Assembly: GCA_021029095.1 (NCBI GenBank)
Contig: JAJOHG010000551.1
Span: 1 to 14,505 of the forward strand
Length of the DNA stretch: 14,505 nt
Direction: 5' to 3'
Source of the DNA: Phellopilus nigrolimitatus
Taxonomy: Eukaryota > Basidiomycota > Agaricomycetes > Hymenochaetales > Hymenochaetaceae
Within the stretch, counting starts at the first letter, position 1. Every line of letters begins with the position of its first letter. The position numbers and the translations under genes are program-made. Positions 1 to 7,665 of this stretch are shown in pieces. The notes below the pieces were generated by a model. It had not been told where the DNA came from. It saw only the letters and a list, made by a program, of their open reading frames with translations, and did no database searches.

Positions 1-102
1 CCGGCAGAACGCAGACTGGGAGCAGGTCTTCCAGTCGCCGGCTTTGAGTGCAAAGAGCGTCGGCAGACAGCATAGCAAAACCGCGAGCTGTAATGCTCGC
101 AT
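1..102 (-). CDS. ER glucosidase II catalytic alpha subunit (GH31), N-terminal fragment, cut by the window edge
   Basis: Only the first 34 codons are present, read leftward from an ATG at 102. Residues 1-19 form a typical signal peptide: a short basic start, a Leu/Val/Cys-rich core and a small residue (FA-L) before the likely cleavage site. The mature start contains K-T-C-S-Q-S-x-F-C-R. This closely matches the cysteine motif (KxCxxSxFCxR) that opens the mature alpha subunit of glucosidase II in yeasts, fungi and animals. By family knowledge the enzyme acts in the ER lumen, trimming the two inner alpha-1,3-glucoses from N-glycans in the calnexin cycle, with a beta subunit for retention. The GH31 catalytic domain lies outside the window and cannot be checked. 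The ATG is the only one that yields both the signal peptide and the motif. Yeast homologue: ROT2; fission yeast: gls2. The fragment is short, so the call rests on the motif. Confidence 0.82.
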   Translation of the reverse strand, partial: MRALQLAVLLCCLPTLFALKAGDWKTCSQSAFCR

Positions 103-994
103 TTTGAGTGTCCTCGAGCCTAAGAATTGTCAGTCTCGTTGTGCACACCAAGCACAGGCGACGCTTGGCGGCAAATGATGGTGGTCGAGAGAGTTGACGC
201 CGTGTCGCGTGCAAAGTGATCGCCACGTCGCACGCGCGCGCTCTATCAGCTAGCAAATTCTCCGCGGTCCCAACTACATTGGATAGTCAGAAATATCTAA
301 CTGAACGAGTTTCTTACGAGCACGAAAAAATACTTGAATACAAACACACTGTCCCGCGAAGAACGATCATTCAGTTTTTGATAACTTCATTCTCAGGGAA
401 TTATTCAAAAGCTCGTATAGGCGATCAGTTCAACTGCGGCGGTAGACCCGATGAGCGAGGACAGCTCGAACTCGTCGATGGTCTTCTAGTTTAAAAACAG
501 CGGTACTGGGCGTCTATGTGCGTCCCGGGCGGGAAATTGCAACCACACTCGGAGTTGATACTCTTAACGATTTGGTGGCGGGAAAAACAGGATTGGTCAG
601 GATACGGCTGTCTCTCCGTCCAGCTTGTGATAAATATCATACACCGGCGTGTCAAATCTTGAACTTAAACGCGTTCAGTCTATCCTTTATATATCCTGAA
701 ACCTTTGTCCGATGCACTAGCGTCCTCATCAAGCTGAAGGATACGGGCTGCGCTCAAATGCTACGTTGCTTGCGACACCAGACATACGCTTCGAAGTATC
801 GAGAAGGCGAAATAGTTTTCACTTGTTCAATCTGAGCTACGCACGCTTTCAGCCGAGCACGGAAGCAAGCCCTCGTACAATATCTTAGATCCTATTATAC
901 AACCTGTATTAACCAAACGATCAATATCCAGTGACATCTAGAGATTCGTAGACATCTTACTTCAATGTCGCGGGCTTCTCCTTAACGTACAATT
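103..994. other. Gene-free interval: presumed promoter of the glucosidase II gene plus 3' flank of the CoA-transferase gene
   Basis: About 890 bases lie between the start of the minus-strand glucosidase II gene and the stop of the minus-strand CoA-transferase gene. The two longest plus-strand open frames (216-494 and 518-835) have no ATG start, no splice-supported extension and no recognisable motif, so I do not call them genes. No tRNA-like fold or repeat array was seen. The part near 103-300 should hold the promoter of the leftward gene. Confidence 0.6.
223..230 (-). promoter_or_regulatory. Possible unfolded-protein-response element upstream of glucosidase II
   Basis: The plus strand reads CCACGTCG, so the strand of the downstream gene reads CGACGTGG. 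This contains GACGTGG, the core of the XBP1/HAC1-type UPR element (TGACGTGG). It lies about 120 bases upstream of the glucosidase II ATG, a sensible promoter distance, and glucosidase II is a typical ER-quality-control target. A seven-base match can easily arise by chance, and no second copy was seen nearby. Confidence 0.25.
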
Positions 995-2720
995 TCATCC
1001 AATGATACCCCGGGATCTAAGATCCGCCATGTTTGGCTCAGTAAGCCCCAGTAGTCCAACGAGCACCTCCTCATTATGTTGTCCAAGATCGGGTCCTGCC
1101 CAACGAGTCCGTGTATCACATTCAAGGATAGGCGCGACTCGCGAGACATCGAGATCCCACCCCTCTCCGACAGTTTTTGACGCATTCATAGTGTTGCTCG
1201 GAGAAACGTGCACGCGTTCAATCATGCCTCGCGCCTGAACGTGGTCGTTCTCCGTGATGTCTTTCACGTTCATGATCCGGCCAACGGGGACGCGCGCCTC
1301 GTCCATGGCCTTGCAGACCTCTTCCGGAGTGTGCTGGCGCGTCCACGCCGAGATCGCGTCCTCGATCTCCGCTTGCCGCGGGACGCGCCTATGGTTGCCA
1401 GCGTACTCGGGCCCAATGAGGTCAAGACGCCCGATAGCTACCATGAGACGCTCGTAAATCGACTCGCCGTTCGCGCCGATTACGACGTACGCAGAAGGTG
1501 CAGAGGTCGGGTACGCGTTTGTTGGCACGATGCCGGTGACGGAAGAGCCGGAAGGACCGCGGATTACGCCCTTACGCGAATATTCGGGAACTATCCCTTC
1601 CATGAGGTTCATCATGCTAATGTACGAGTGTCCGATATTAGAGAGTATCGAAATAGTAAAATGAACTTCTGCGCACCTTTCCATAATGCTGACGTCGACC
1701 ATCTGCCCGCCATTCTTACCGTTGGCTTTCCGCTTGTTTTTCGAAAGCAAGGCCAGAACCTACCCAATCCCGTCAGGCCTATAATATAACCCAAGTCGAG
1801 TGAACGACCTACCGCGCCAAAAGCTGCATGTAGACCCGTTATTGAGTCTCCCAGGCTAATGTTTGGGCGTACAGGTGCGCCTGCAAGCATGCCCGTCTCC
1901 GGGTCTGGAAATCCGTTGATGAAGCGGAATCCCGACTCCGCCTCGCACACAGAGGCATAGCCGCCGCGGGACGCCCATGGACCTGTCTGACCGTAGCCGC
2001 TCACGCGAGTGAAAATGAGATCGGGATTGTGAGGGTGGAGGTCCGAAGGACCAAGTCTCCATTTTTCCAGAGCTGCACATAGATGATTATGGGCCTATTC
2101 GCATAGAGGTCAAGCAGCGTACTTCCGGGCTTGAAATTCTCGAGAAGGATGTCGCTCTTAATCGCGAGCTCCTTGACTAGCCTTGGAACAGCAGTTTGTT
2201 ATTGGCATATTCATCAGAGCAGAGGGTAGACTCACTTCTTCCCTTCATCCTTCCTCAGATCAATCGTCACGCTCTTCTTGTTCCGGGCGAGGCTTCTAAA
2301 CCATGGACTAACGCCATCGACATCGAGCTCCCGCCAGACGCGGACCGGGTCTCCAACGTTTGGTGGCTCGACCTTGATCACCTCGGCGCCAAAATGACTG
2401 ATATGTCGGGAGCGTGGGTTATCATGATCTCCTGGACTCAGAGGATGTAATGTGAGTGCTTTACCCTAGCAATTGTCCAGCGAACGGCCCGGCAACAAGC
2501 TGGCCTAGCTCGAGGACGCGGACGCCAGCCAGAGGCAGTTCCGAAACCTTTTCCTGCACGGCATCTTCTTGACTTGAAAGTAGTCTCAATGTAGTCATTG
2601 AATAACTTTTATACGGCAGCGGCCTCACCTTGCGCTCGATCCGTACGCAGCACGAGCAAGCCCGAGAAGCGTTCGTCGCGTTTGACGCACGGAAAAGGCG
2701 GAACGTCGCAGACAAAGCAT
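995..2720 (-). CDS. Family III (CaiB/BaiF) CoA-transferase, mitochondrial, probably succinyl-CoA:glutarate CoA-transferase-like
   Basis: Seven exons: 2720-2629, 2572-2465, 2397-2236, 2181-2123, 2072-1813, 1759-1677 and 1616-995. All six introns are GT..AG (50-67 nt), and the joined frame of 1386 nt gives 461 aa plus stop. Residues 1-30 are rich in Arg, Ser, Ala and Leu with no acidic residue, a good mitochondrial presequence. The body shows family III landmarks: LPLAGVRVLELGQLVAGPFAG, then FGAEVIKVEPPxxGDPVRxWR, DILLENFKPGT, TRVSGYGQTGPW and, near the C-terminus, TRTRWAGPDLGQHNEEVL. The GDS motif at Asp216 matches the catalytic aspartate that carries the acyl and CoA intermediates in formyl-CoA transferase. 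The run GIVPTNAYPTS and the length resemble animal SUGCT (about 440 aa), which moves CoA from succinyl-CoA to glutarate. Substrate cannot be fixed from sequence; other dicarboxyl-CoA transfers are possible. The gene looks intact. It is divergent from the small plus-strand gene at 3088. Confidence 0.9.
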
Positions 2721-3087
2721 CTTGAATGTAAGTTGTGTCGGCCTTGACACTAGAGCTCAGGTCAAGAATCTGTGCGCTGAAGGTTCGTCGCATGGTCAAG
2801 TGTGGTTGTCCCATGAAAGGCCCGAAGCACGGCGCGTGAAGTTACTCGGGTCTTTTCGGCCGAAAACTTAACGATACATTTTTTATTTTTTATTTCAATT
2901 CAAGGTGTACTAGATAATGATAAGTTATGTGCAGAGAGGCTTTAGAGCAATGCGTATGAGAATATGGCGAAAGCGATGATGGCGGCTGATGATGTTTACA
3001 TGGCGCATGAGAGAAGAGAAGTAGAACGTCCGCACCCTCCTCTCATACACACCTATCCACTACCCACACCCACATTAGCCCAGCGAC
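2721..3087. promoter_or_regulatory. Shared divergent promoter region
   Basis: This 367-base interval separates the starts of the leftward CoA-transferase gene and the rightward small gene at 3088. It holds an uninterrupted T-rich tract with two A breaks (2879-2895), a poly(dA:dT)-type nucleosome-excluding element, and a C-rich stretch of CCTATCC/CTACCC/CACCC steps at about 3050-3085, just before the plus-strand ATG. That stretch resembles the pyrimidine-rich leaders common before fungal start codons. I saw no convincing TATA or CCAAT box. Confidence 0.45.
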
Positions 3088-3522
3088 ATGCCTGCTGTCC
3101 GCACTGGCCCTCTGCGCCGCACGTCTTCGACGTCGTCCACCTCGAGCACGAGCTCCAAGGGCTCCTCGCCCCCAATCCCATCGCCGACATCCTCGACCAG
3201 ACTCCAGCACCGGCTCACTCCACCAGTCCTCTCTGGACCAAATAAGGAGAACGAGCCAATCGGCCCATCCCCGACACCCGTGCCCGCGACGCCCCGCAAA
3301 AAGGGCAAGAGCGTGAAGGGGCGCAACGGGCGCTCTCCCTTCAGTGGGAGCGACTCGTCACTGTCTTCTGCGACGGGGTCGCCTTTGACGCCGTCGCCGC
3401 CCTCAGCGTTCACGCTTTCCCCCATCGACCTAGAGATTCAATTACTCGTCGTGCAGCGCGCAAAGGAGCTCAGGAGAGCCCGCTCGCCGACGCGACAGAA
3501 GCCTATATGCGCACTGAAATAG
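3088..3522 (+). CDS. Small disordered Ser/Thr/Pro-rich protein with KEN box and CDK-type site (function unknown)
   Basis: A single-exon frame of 144 aa with a good start context (GCGACATGCC). I do not recognise a family. The protein is low-complexity: residues 12-23 are an S-S-T repeat, and much of the rest is Ser, Pro, Thr and Lys. Visible short motifs are RxL-type HRL at 41-43 followed by TPP, a KEN box at 53-55 with Pro at 57, TPRKK at 68-72 (a match to the CDK site S/T-P-x-K/R), and many other SP/TP pairs. The C-terminal third (SPIDLEIQLL, then VQRAKELRRARSP) looks helical and is the only part that could fold. Such motifs are typical of proteins phosphorylated by CDK and destroyed by APC/C, but this is inference. 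It is divergent from the CoA-transferase gene and convergent with the coiled-coil gene, only 72 bases apart. A chance frame is possible; the codon pattern and start context favour a real gene. Confidence 0.6.
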   Translation: MPAVRTGPLRRTSSTSSTSSTSSKGSSPPIPSPTSSTRLQHRLTPPVLSGPNKENEPIGPSPTPVPATPRKKGKSVKGRNGRSPFSGSDSSLSSATGSPLTPSPPSAFTLSPIDLEIQLLVVQRAKELRRARSPTRQKPICALK

Positions 3523-3594
3523 AAATGTGGTATAAAACAGTGAACAGTCCACAAGAGGAGGATGGGGAAAGCGAGGGGTGTTCGTCGACTCAGT

Positions 3595-4924
3595 TCAGAA
3601 TGAGAACTTGGGCATCGAAGGCATGTTGAGCGAAGGGAAAGCCGCGGCCGATGGAAGGTTGTTGTGGGCAGAAACATCATTTCCATCGTCATTCAGATTA
3701 AACCGTTTGTGTAGCTGTTCCGCAACCCGCTCGATCTCCATGTCAAAGGCGCTCATTCCCGAGGTCATAATGAGTTGTTCGTTGATGGCTGCGAGTCGCA
3801 AGGCACTCGCATTGTACCCCTCGTCATAGTCCTCGTCGATTTCACGCACAGGCATGCCGGGCGTGGTAGCGGGAGTCCGGGAACCAGAAGCCGAAGTTGC
3901 TGACGAAGACGACGATAGTGGGAGCACAGAGGTTGAGATGGCCGCCTGAGAGCAAGGGGCGGCGGCAGACGGGACCACGCGCTCGTCATCTGCATCACAT
4001 ATCATTTCGTCGCCCGAGGAGGCGCGACGAGAATCGCTCCCATTTTGTTTCGAGGCAGACTTTGCCGTTGCGTACATCTGGTGCATGATCTGGTACTTAG
4101 ACTTCATATGTCCAAGTTCCTTCTTCAGTTCTCGGTTCTCGCCCTCAAGCGCGTCATATTTCCGCGCCTGATCGGTGAGAGCGTCTTGCAGCTCTTTCAC
4201 TTTCGCCTGGAGGTCTACGGGCGGTGGGGCCACGAAAACATCGTCGAGGAAAGGCACTGTTAGAGTGCATCAGCACCGTGTACGAAGGATGGACAGATGG
4301 TACACATACCGTCCGGAAAGTCCTGAAAATCCTCTTTTTCTGGCATCCCAAACTTCGTAGTTCGGACAGGGCCAGGTGTTGGATTCATATCAAAAGGCAC
4401 TACAGATATGTCAGCTAAGGAGAACTCAATTGAACGAACAACACTTACTCGTGCTGCTGCTACCTGAATGCGAAGGGTACGACATCCTGCCCCGAGCACG
4501 CAATCCTAAACGCGAAAGTAGAGATGAGTATACCTGAGTGCATCGCACAATGTGGCTGAGGCTCTTACTAGTTTCCAGTCTGCTTGTCACCGCGTCATCC
4601 ATGAAACTCGCGACAGGAGGAGGATGTTCCGCGCTTCGGCGACGTACGGCGTCAGCACGACGTTTCTTCATCCCTGTTTGCGGGATGTCGAGGAGCGGCG
4701 AAGTTCTCTTGCGAGGAGGGGTTGATGGTCCTGCAATATCGGTCTGCGATTGCGCGAAGCGCACGCGCTGTAAGACGCAAAGCGTGGATCGTCAGTTCAG
4801 GATTGGAACGCGCGACGCGTAGGCGTATGCTCATAACGAGGGCGGAAGTGGGAGAACATACCGTGTATGGCTTTCTGGACGCGCCCGCCGCATTTGTCTT
4901 GTTCTGTCTATCTGCGCCTGGCAT
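3595..4924 (-). CDS. Unrecognised coiled-coil protein, 356 aa
   Basis: Five exons: 4924-4862, 4767-4569, 4505-4449, 4399-4310 and 4256-3595. Introns are GT..AG of 94, 63, 49 and 53 nt. The joined frame of 1071 nt gives 356 aa plus stop. The start sits in a good context (ACAACATGCC). The N-terminal third is basic and rich in Ser/Pro, with STPPRKR and TSP (CDK-type sites) followed by the basic cluster MKKRRADAVRRR. A conserved-looking linker follows: PTPGPVRTTKFGMPEKEDF. A heptad-like coiled coil spans about residues 150-200 (DLQAKVKELQDAL onward, with Leu/Met at heptad spacing). Next come a Ser/Thr/Pro-rich stretch with a GTRTP-like run, an acidic REIDEDYDEGYNAS segment, a second short helix (about 290-325) and a Met/Pro/Phe-rich tail ending in PKFSF. 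I know of no family match. The second intron is a multiple of three with no stop in frame, so a 377-aa form without that splice is possible. Confidence 0.75.
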
Positions 4925-5156
4925 GTTGTCGGAGAATAAGATGGATGAGTGTCGAGTAGTAGAGTGTTTGACAAAGGGAAGTCTCGACGGGCCAGAGGAC
5001 GAGCTGTCAGTGGTGATGGTGGTAGTTGATACAGAAAGAGGACCTGCAGTTGGCCGATTTTATCCTTGCTGTGGCTGAAGAACAATGGGCTCCTATTATT
5101 TCCTTTTGCGTAATCAACATGTTGAGCTTTCCCCAGCAGAATTCCTATCACGCACT

Positions 5157-5198
5157 CTTCGAATTGGAGGCTTCGAATTGGAGGCTTCGAATTGGAGG
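5157..5198. repeat. Perfect tandem direct repeat, 3 x 14 bp
   Basis: The unit CTTCGAATTGGAGG occurs three times with no mismatch (5157-5170, 5171-5184, 5185-5198). It is followed by CTCAAGCCTC, which starts like a fourth copy and then diverges. Each unit contains the palindrome TTCGAA and the string ATTGG, which is CCAAT on the minus strand, the strand of the coiled-coil gene that begins about 230 bases away. It may be a cluster of protein binding sites or a simple minisatellite that arose by slippage. Confidence 0.95.
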
Positions 5199-5432
5199 CT
5201 CAAGCCTCATGGTGTAGAGATGTCCGGGCCCTCAGAGTAAAAAAATGGGGCGTCCTCTTTTGATACGACCAGGCGCGTTCCCAAGCCGAAGGGAAACCTA
5301 TGAAGTTTAAAACACCAGCCGGACAAAAAAGCATATGCAGATAAATGGCTCCGATTTGTCGTAAAAGCTTTTCCGGCCCTTGTTCTTGGAGAGAGGGAGG
5401 CGGCGACGAGCGCCTGACTGGGCCTGAGCCAC

Positions 5433-5481
5433 CCAATACAGCACAGCCGCGCAGCCACGGAATAGAGTCCTAGCCAATCAG
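5433..5481 (+). promoter_or_regulatory. Pair of CCAAT boxes
   Basis: CCAAT occurs at 5433-5437 (context CACCCAATAC) and at 5474-5478 in the context TAGCCAATCAG. The second is a near-ideal match to the RRCCAATCA consensus bound by the HAP/NF-Y complex. Both point toward the plus-strand gene and lie about 300-345 bases upstream of its ATG at 5779. NF-Y sites work in either orientation, so the minus-strand gene could also be affected. Confidence 0.45.
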
Positions 5482-5778
5482 ATCGCAAAAACCTAGCCGA
5501 AAAAGGGAATGCATACCTGAAAGGGAAGGTGGCACTACTATTGTCTTCGGCTCTGGCCTCTGATCGGGGCCGGAGCATATTCAATCTAATCAGCCACATA
5601 AAACTCGAAGGCTCTTGTACACTCCCGTCGCTGACTTCGTCTCCTCCCTCCATCTCGACTGTCTGGCACGCGTGCAAGACGACTAGGACACGGACACATA
5701 CACCGCTCACCGACACAGACGCCAACTCGAACGTGAAGTAAACACTCGTCTACGACAACAACAACCAACCATCTCGGT

Positions 5779-7207
5779 ATGTCAGAAAATGTGAGTTCAT
5801 AGCCCTTACCGATAGCTAAGGTGCTGATGGCCATGGTTCATAACAGTGTACTGGATTCTCGACAGCATTGACTGTCCAACTTGATCCAGACGTACGAGCG
5901 CGAGCATTGAATCAGTTTTTCATGGATTTAAAACAGGCAAACAAGTGAGTAGACTGCGTGTCGCGCTCTCGAGTTCCGCTCATTGACCACTGGCGGCCTT
6001 TCCACGTAGGCACGCGATGAAACATCCGAGGGAGCAAGAGCCGCGTGCTGGCACGCAGCCGGGAAGAGCTGCCGACGGACCCAGGAGGTCTGTTAAGCTT
6101 CGCGTAACGGAAACGAAAGAGCATGTGGCACAGGCGCAACCAGAGCAGAGGGCAGATCGGGTGCGAGTAGATTCGAGACGTGAGTTGTTAATTCAGCTGT
6201 TGCTGCAGAGAACACACGAATCTTAGTGTTGTTCTTCCTAAACAGAGAGGAACTCGTTGGATGTGAGGAGGGCGGAGGAGGTTCGCTGCAGTGTTCCCGA
6301 GTCGACACGACCGCCGCGCGAGAGTTCAAGACCGTCGAGACAGACCGGCGCCTACTCACATCGAGGCCTACTCGACGACAGCGCTCTTAAGCAGGAGATC
6401 GAGCGGCAGGTCAGAGCTACCAGGACACAGGCCGAAAGAACGAGGGATACGATGATCGAAAACCTGGAGAACATCGTCAACGAGCAAACCAGACAGATGC
6501 GCGAAATGAAACGGGACCTCAAGAGGACCTTGGAGGATATTTATTTTCTCGTCAAAGAGGACGGTAGACTCCGGGAGGAGTGTAGTGAGCTGCGGGCGGA
6601 GCTGGCGCGCACGAATGAATACATCCGTTCCTCACCTGCCAAGCCATCTTATCGGAGGCGCGACGACCCGAACGGAAAAAACTTTCACAAATGGGTCAAG
6701 AAAGAGGCAAGCGCTGCGCATATCCCCCCACCCATCGATACGCAGAGCGCAGCCAGCTCTAAACCCACGTCGCTTCCCTCACTGATTCTTTCCGAATCGC
6801 CCGTCATGCTAGCTTCGCAGAACGAGGGAAGCTCAATAATAACAGAGCGAGTGGGGAAGCGTCAGGGAGAGAAGCGCCGGGCGGGAGACGATGCGCACAC
6901 ACGGGCCGTGATAAGGAAGCTTGAAACGCATTTAATTCAGACGCGTTCCAAGCGGGCTCTTTCGGTTTCGTCGCCATCTGGCGATCAGGACCTGCGTCAA
7001 CCACCGACGAAGCGGCAGCGAGATCAGACGGACAAGCGGGTGCCCGGCGATGGTTACGATGAGGAAGACGATGGGATCTATGTACCTGCGCATGGAGACT
7101 GGGACGATTCAGACGACGAGGAGTTTCCACTTAGCGCACACACTGTCATGAACTCACCTTATCACCTCGAACCACCAAAGGAAGTTGCGCGAAGGCCAAA
7201 GCGATAA
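5779..7207 (+). CDS. Unrecognised basic coiled-coil protein with acidic tail, probably nuclear, 413 aa
   Basis: Four exons: 5779-5790, 5847-5944, 6010-6179 and 6246-7207. Introns are GTGAGT..AG of 56, 65 and 66 nt. The joined frame of 1242 nt gives 413 aa plus stop. The first exon codes for only four residues (MSEN); the three introns share the same GTGAGT donor, and the frame closes only with these joins. Residues 5-37 look folded (FSTALTVQLDPDVRARAL, then NQFFMDLKQ). Residues 38-135 are Arg-rich and probably disordered. A long Arg/Glu-rich coiled coil covers about 139-220 (ALKQEIERQVRATRTQAERT onward). The C-terminal half has two nuclear-localisation-type clusters (GKRQGEKRR and PTKRQRDQ), then an acidic patch (YDEEDDGIY and DWDDSDDEEF), then a basic end (RRPKR). 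That layout suggests a chromatin or nuclear structural protein, perhaps a kinetochore or cohesion factor. I could not match it to shugoshin or another named family. Confidence 0.78.
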
Positions 7208-7665
7208 CGGTAGGGACTGAAAGATATATCATATCATATGGACGCTTGTGCGACGATGTTTTTTTTTTTCTTCTTCCTTCTTCTTTGTATTCCTTACTGT
7301 CTATTTCTGCTTCAGCCCCGGATGTATTTGTATCATCGACGTAATTCCAAGTTGTGCGTCTGTGCTATTCGACGAGCGTGCAGGATCCGAAGAAAAAAAC
7401 GATTCAGCCGTGGTCATCGCAATGATTCGAAGATGAGCGTAGTTGGCAAAGTATGTACGCGGCTGAAGTTCGCGCTTGTTGCTTACCGCTGCTCTACGGC
7501 CTGCGGCGATTCGCTGGGCTTTCAACTCAACTAACTTATAATTCTGGACTCTTTCTGGTGTCTGTTGTATCTGTACCGCCTAAAGGAATCTAGAAGACGG
7601 TGTTTAAACGAGACAAATTCTGACCGCGAAATTTGAAATAAATCAAGGATCAAGAAATAAAAACC
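7208..7665. other. Intergenic: 3' flank of the 413-aa gene and promoter of ELP1
   Basis: Just after the stop is TATATCATATCATAT (about 7223-7238), an AT-rich run typical of fungal 3'-end efficiency elements. A pyrimidine tract beginning with ten or more Ts follows at about 7259-7292. The last 60 bases before the ELP1 ATG at 7666 are A-rich (AAATAAATC, then AAGAAATAAAAACC), a common leader type. Short frames across 7238-7534 show no recognisable content. Confidence 0.5.

Larger units (their letters stand above)
4925..5778. promoter_or_regulatory. Long divergent promoter region between the two coiled-coil genes
   Basis: About 850 bases separate the starts of two divergent genes. The interval holds a 3 x 14 bp direct repeat, two CCAAT boxes (both listed separately) and, just before the plus-strand ATG at 5779, a CA/AAC-rich leader (ACGACAACAACAACC) that looks like an untranslated 5' end. 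A minus-strand open frame across 5207-5725 has no ATG and no recognisable content and is not called. Confidence 0.5.

Noticed and set aside
405..476. Minus-strand segment reading IDEFELSSLIGSTAAVELIA, resembling a protein C-terminus
   Set aside because: Only about 24 codons, closed by a stop upstream, and no donor or partner exon found. Too short to support a gene.
216..835. Two plus-strand open frames (216-494 and 518-835)
   Set aside because: Both begin at GTG, not ATG, show no motif and no splice-supported extension, and lie in the presumed promoter of the leftward gene.
1208..1789. Long plus-strand frame across the CoA-transferase
   Set aside because: It is a shadow of the minus-strand exons, which are supported by family motifs and frame closure.
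5207..5725. 172-codon minus-strand open frame in the divergent promoter
   Set aside because: Starts at TTG, has no recognisable content and spans the CCAAT boxes and the likely leader of the plus-strand gene.
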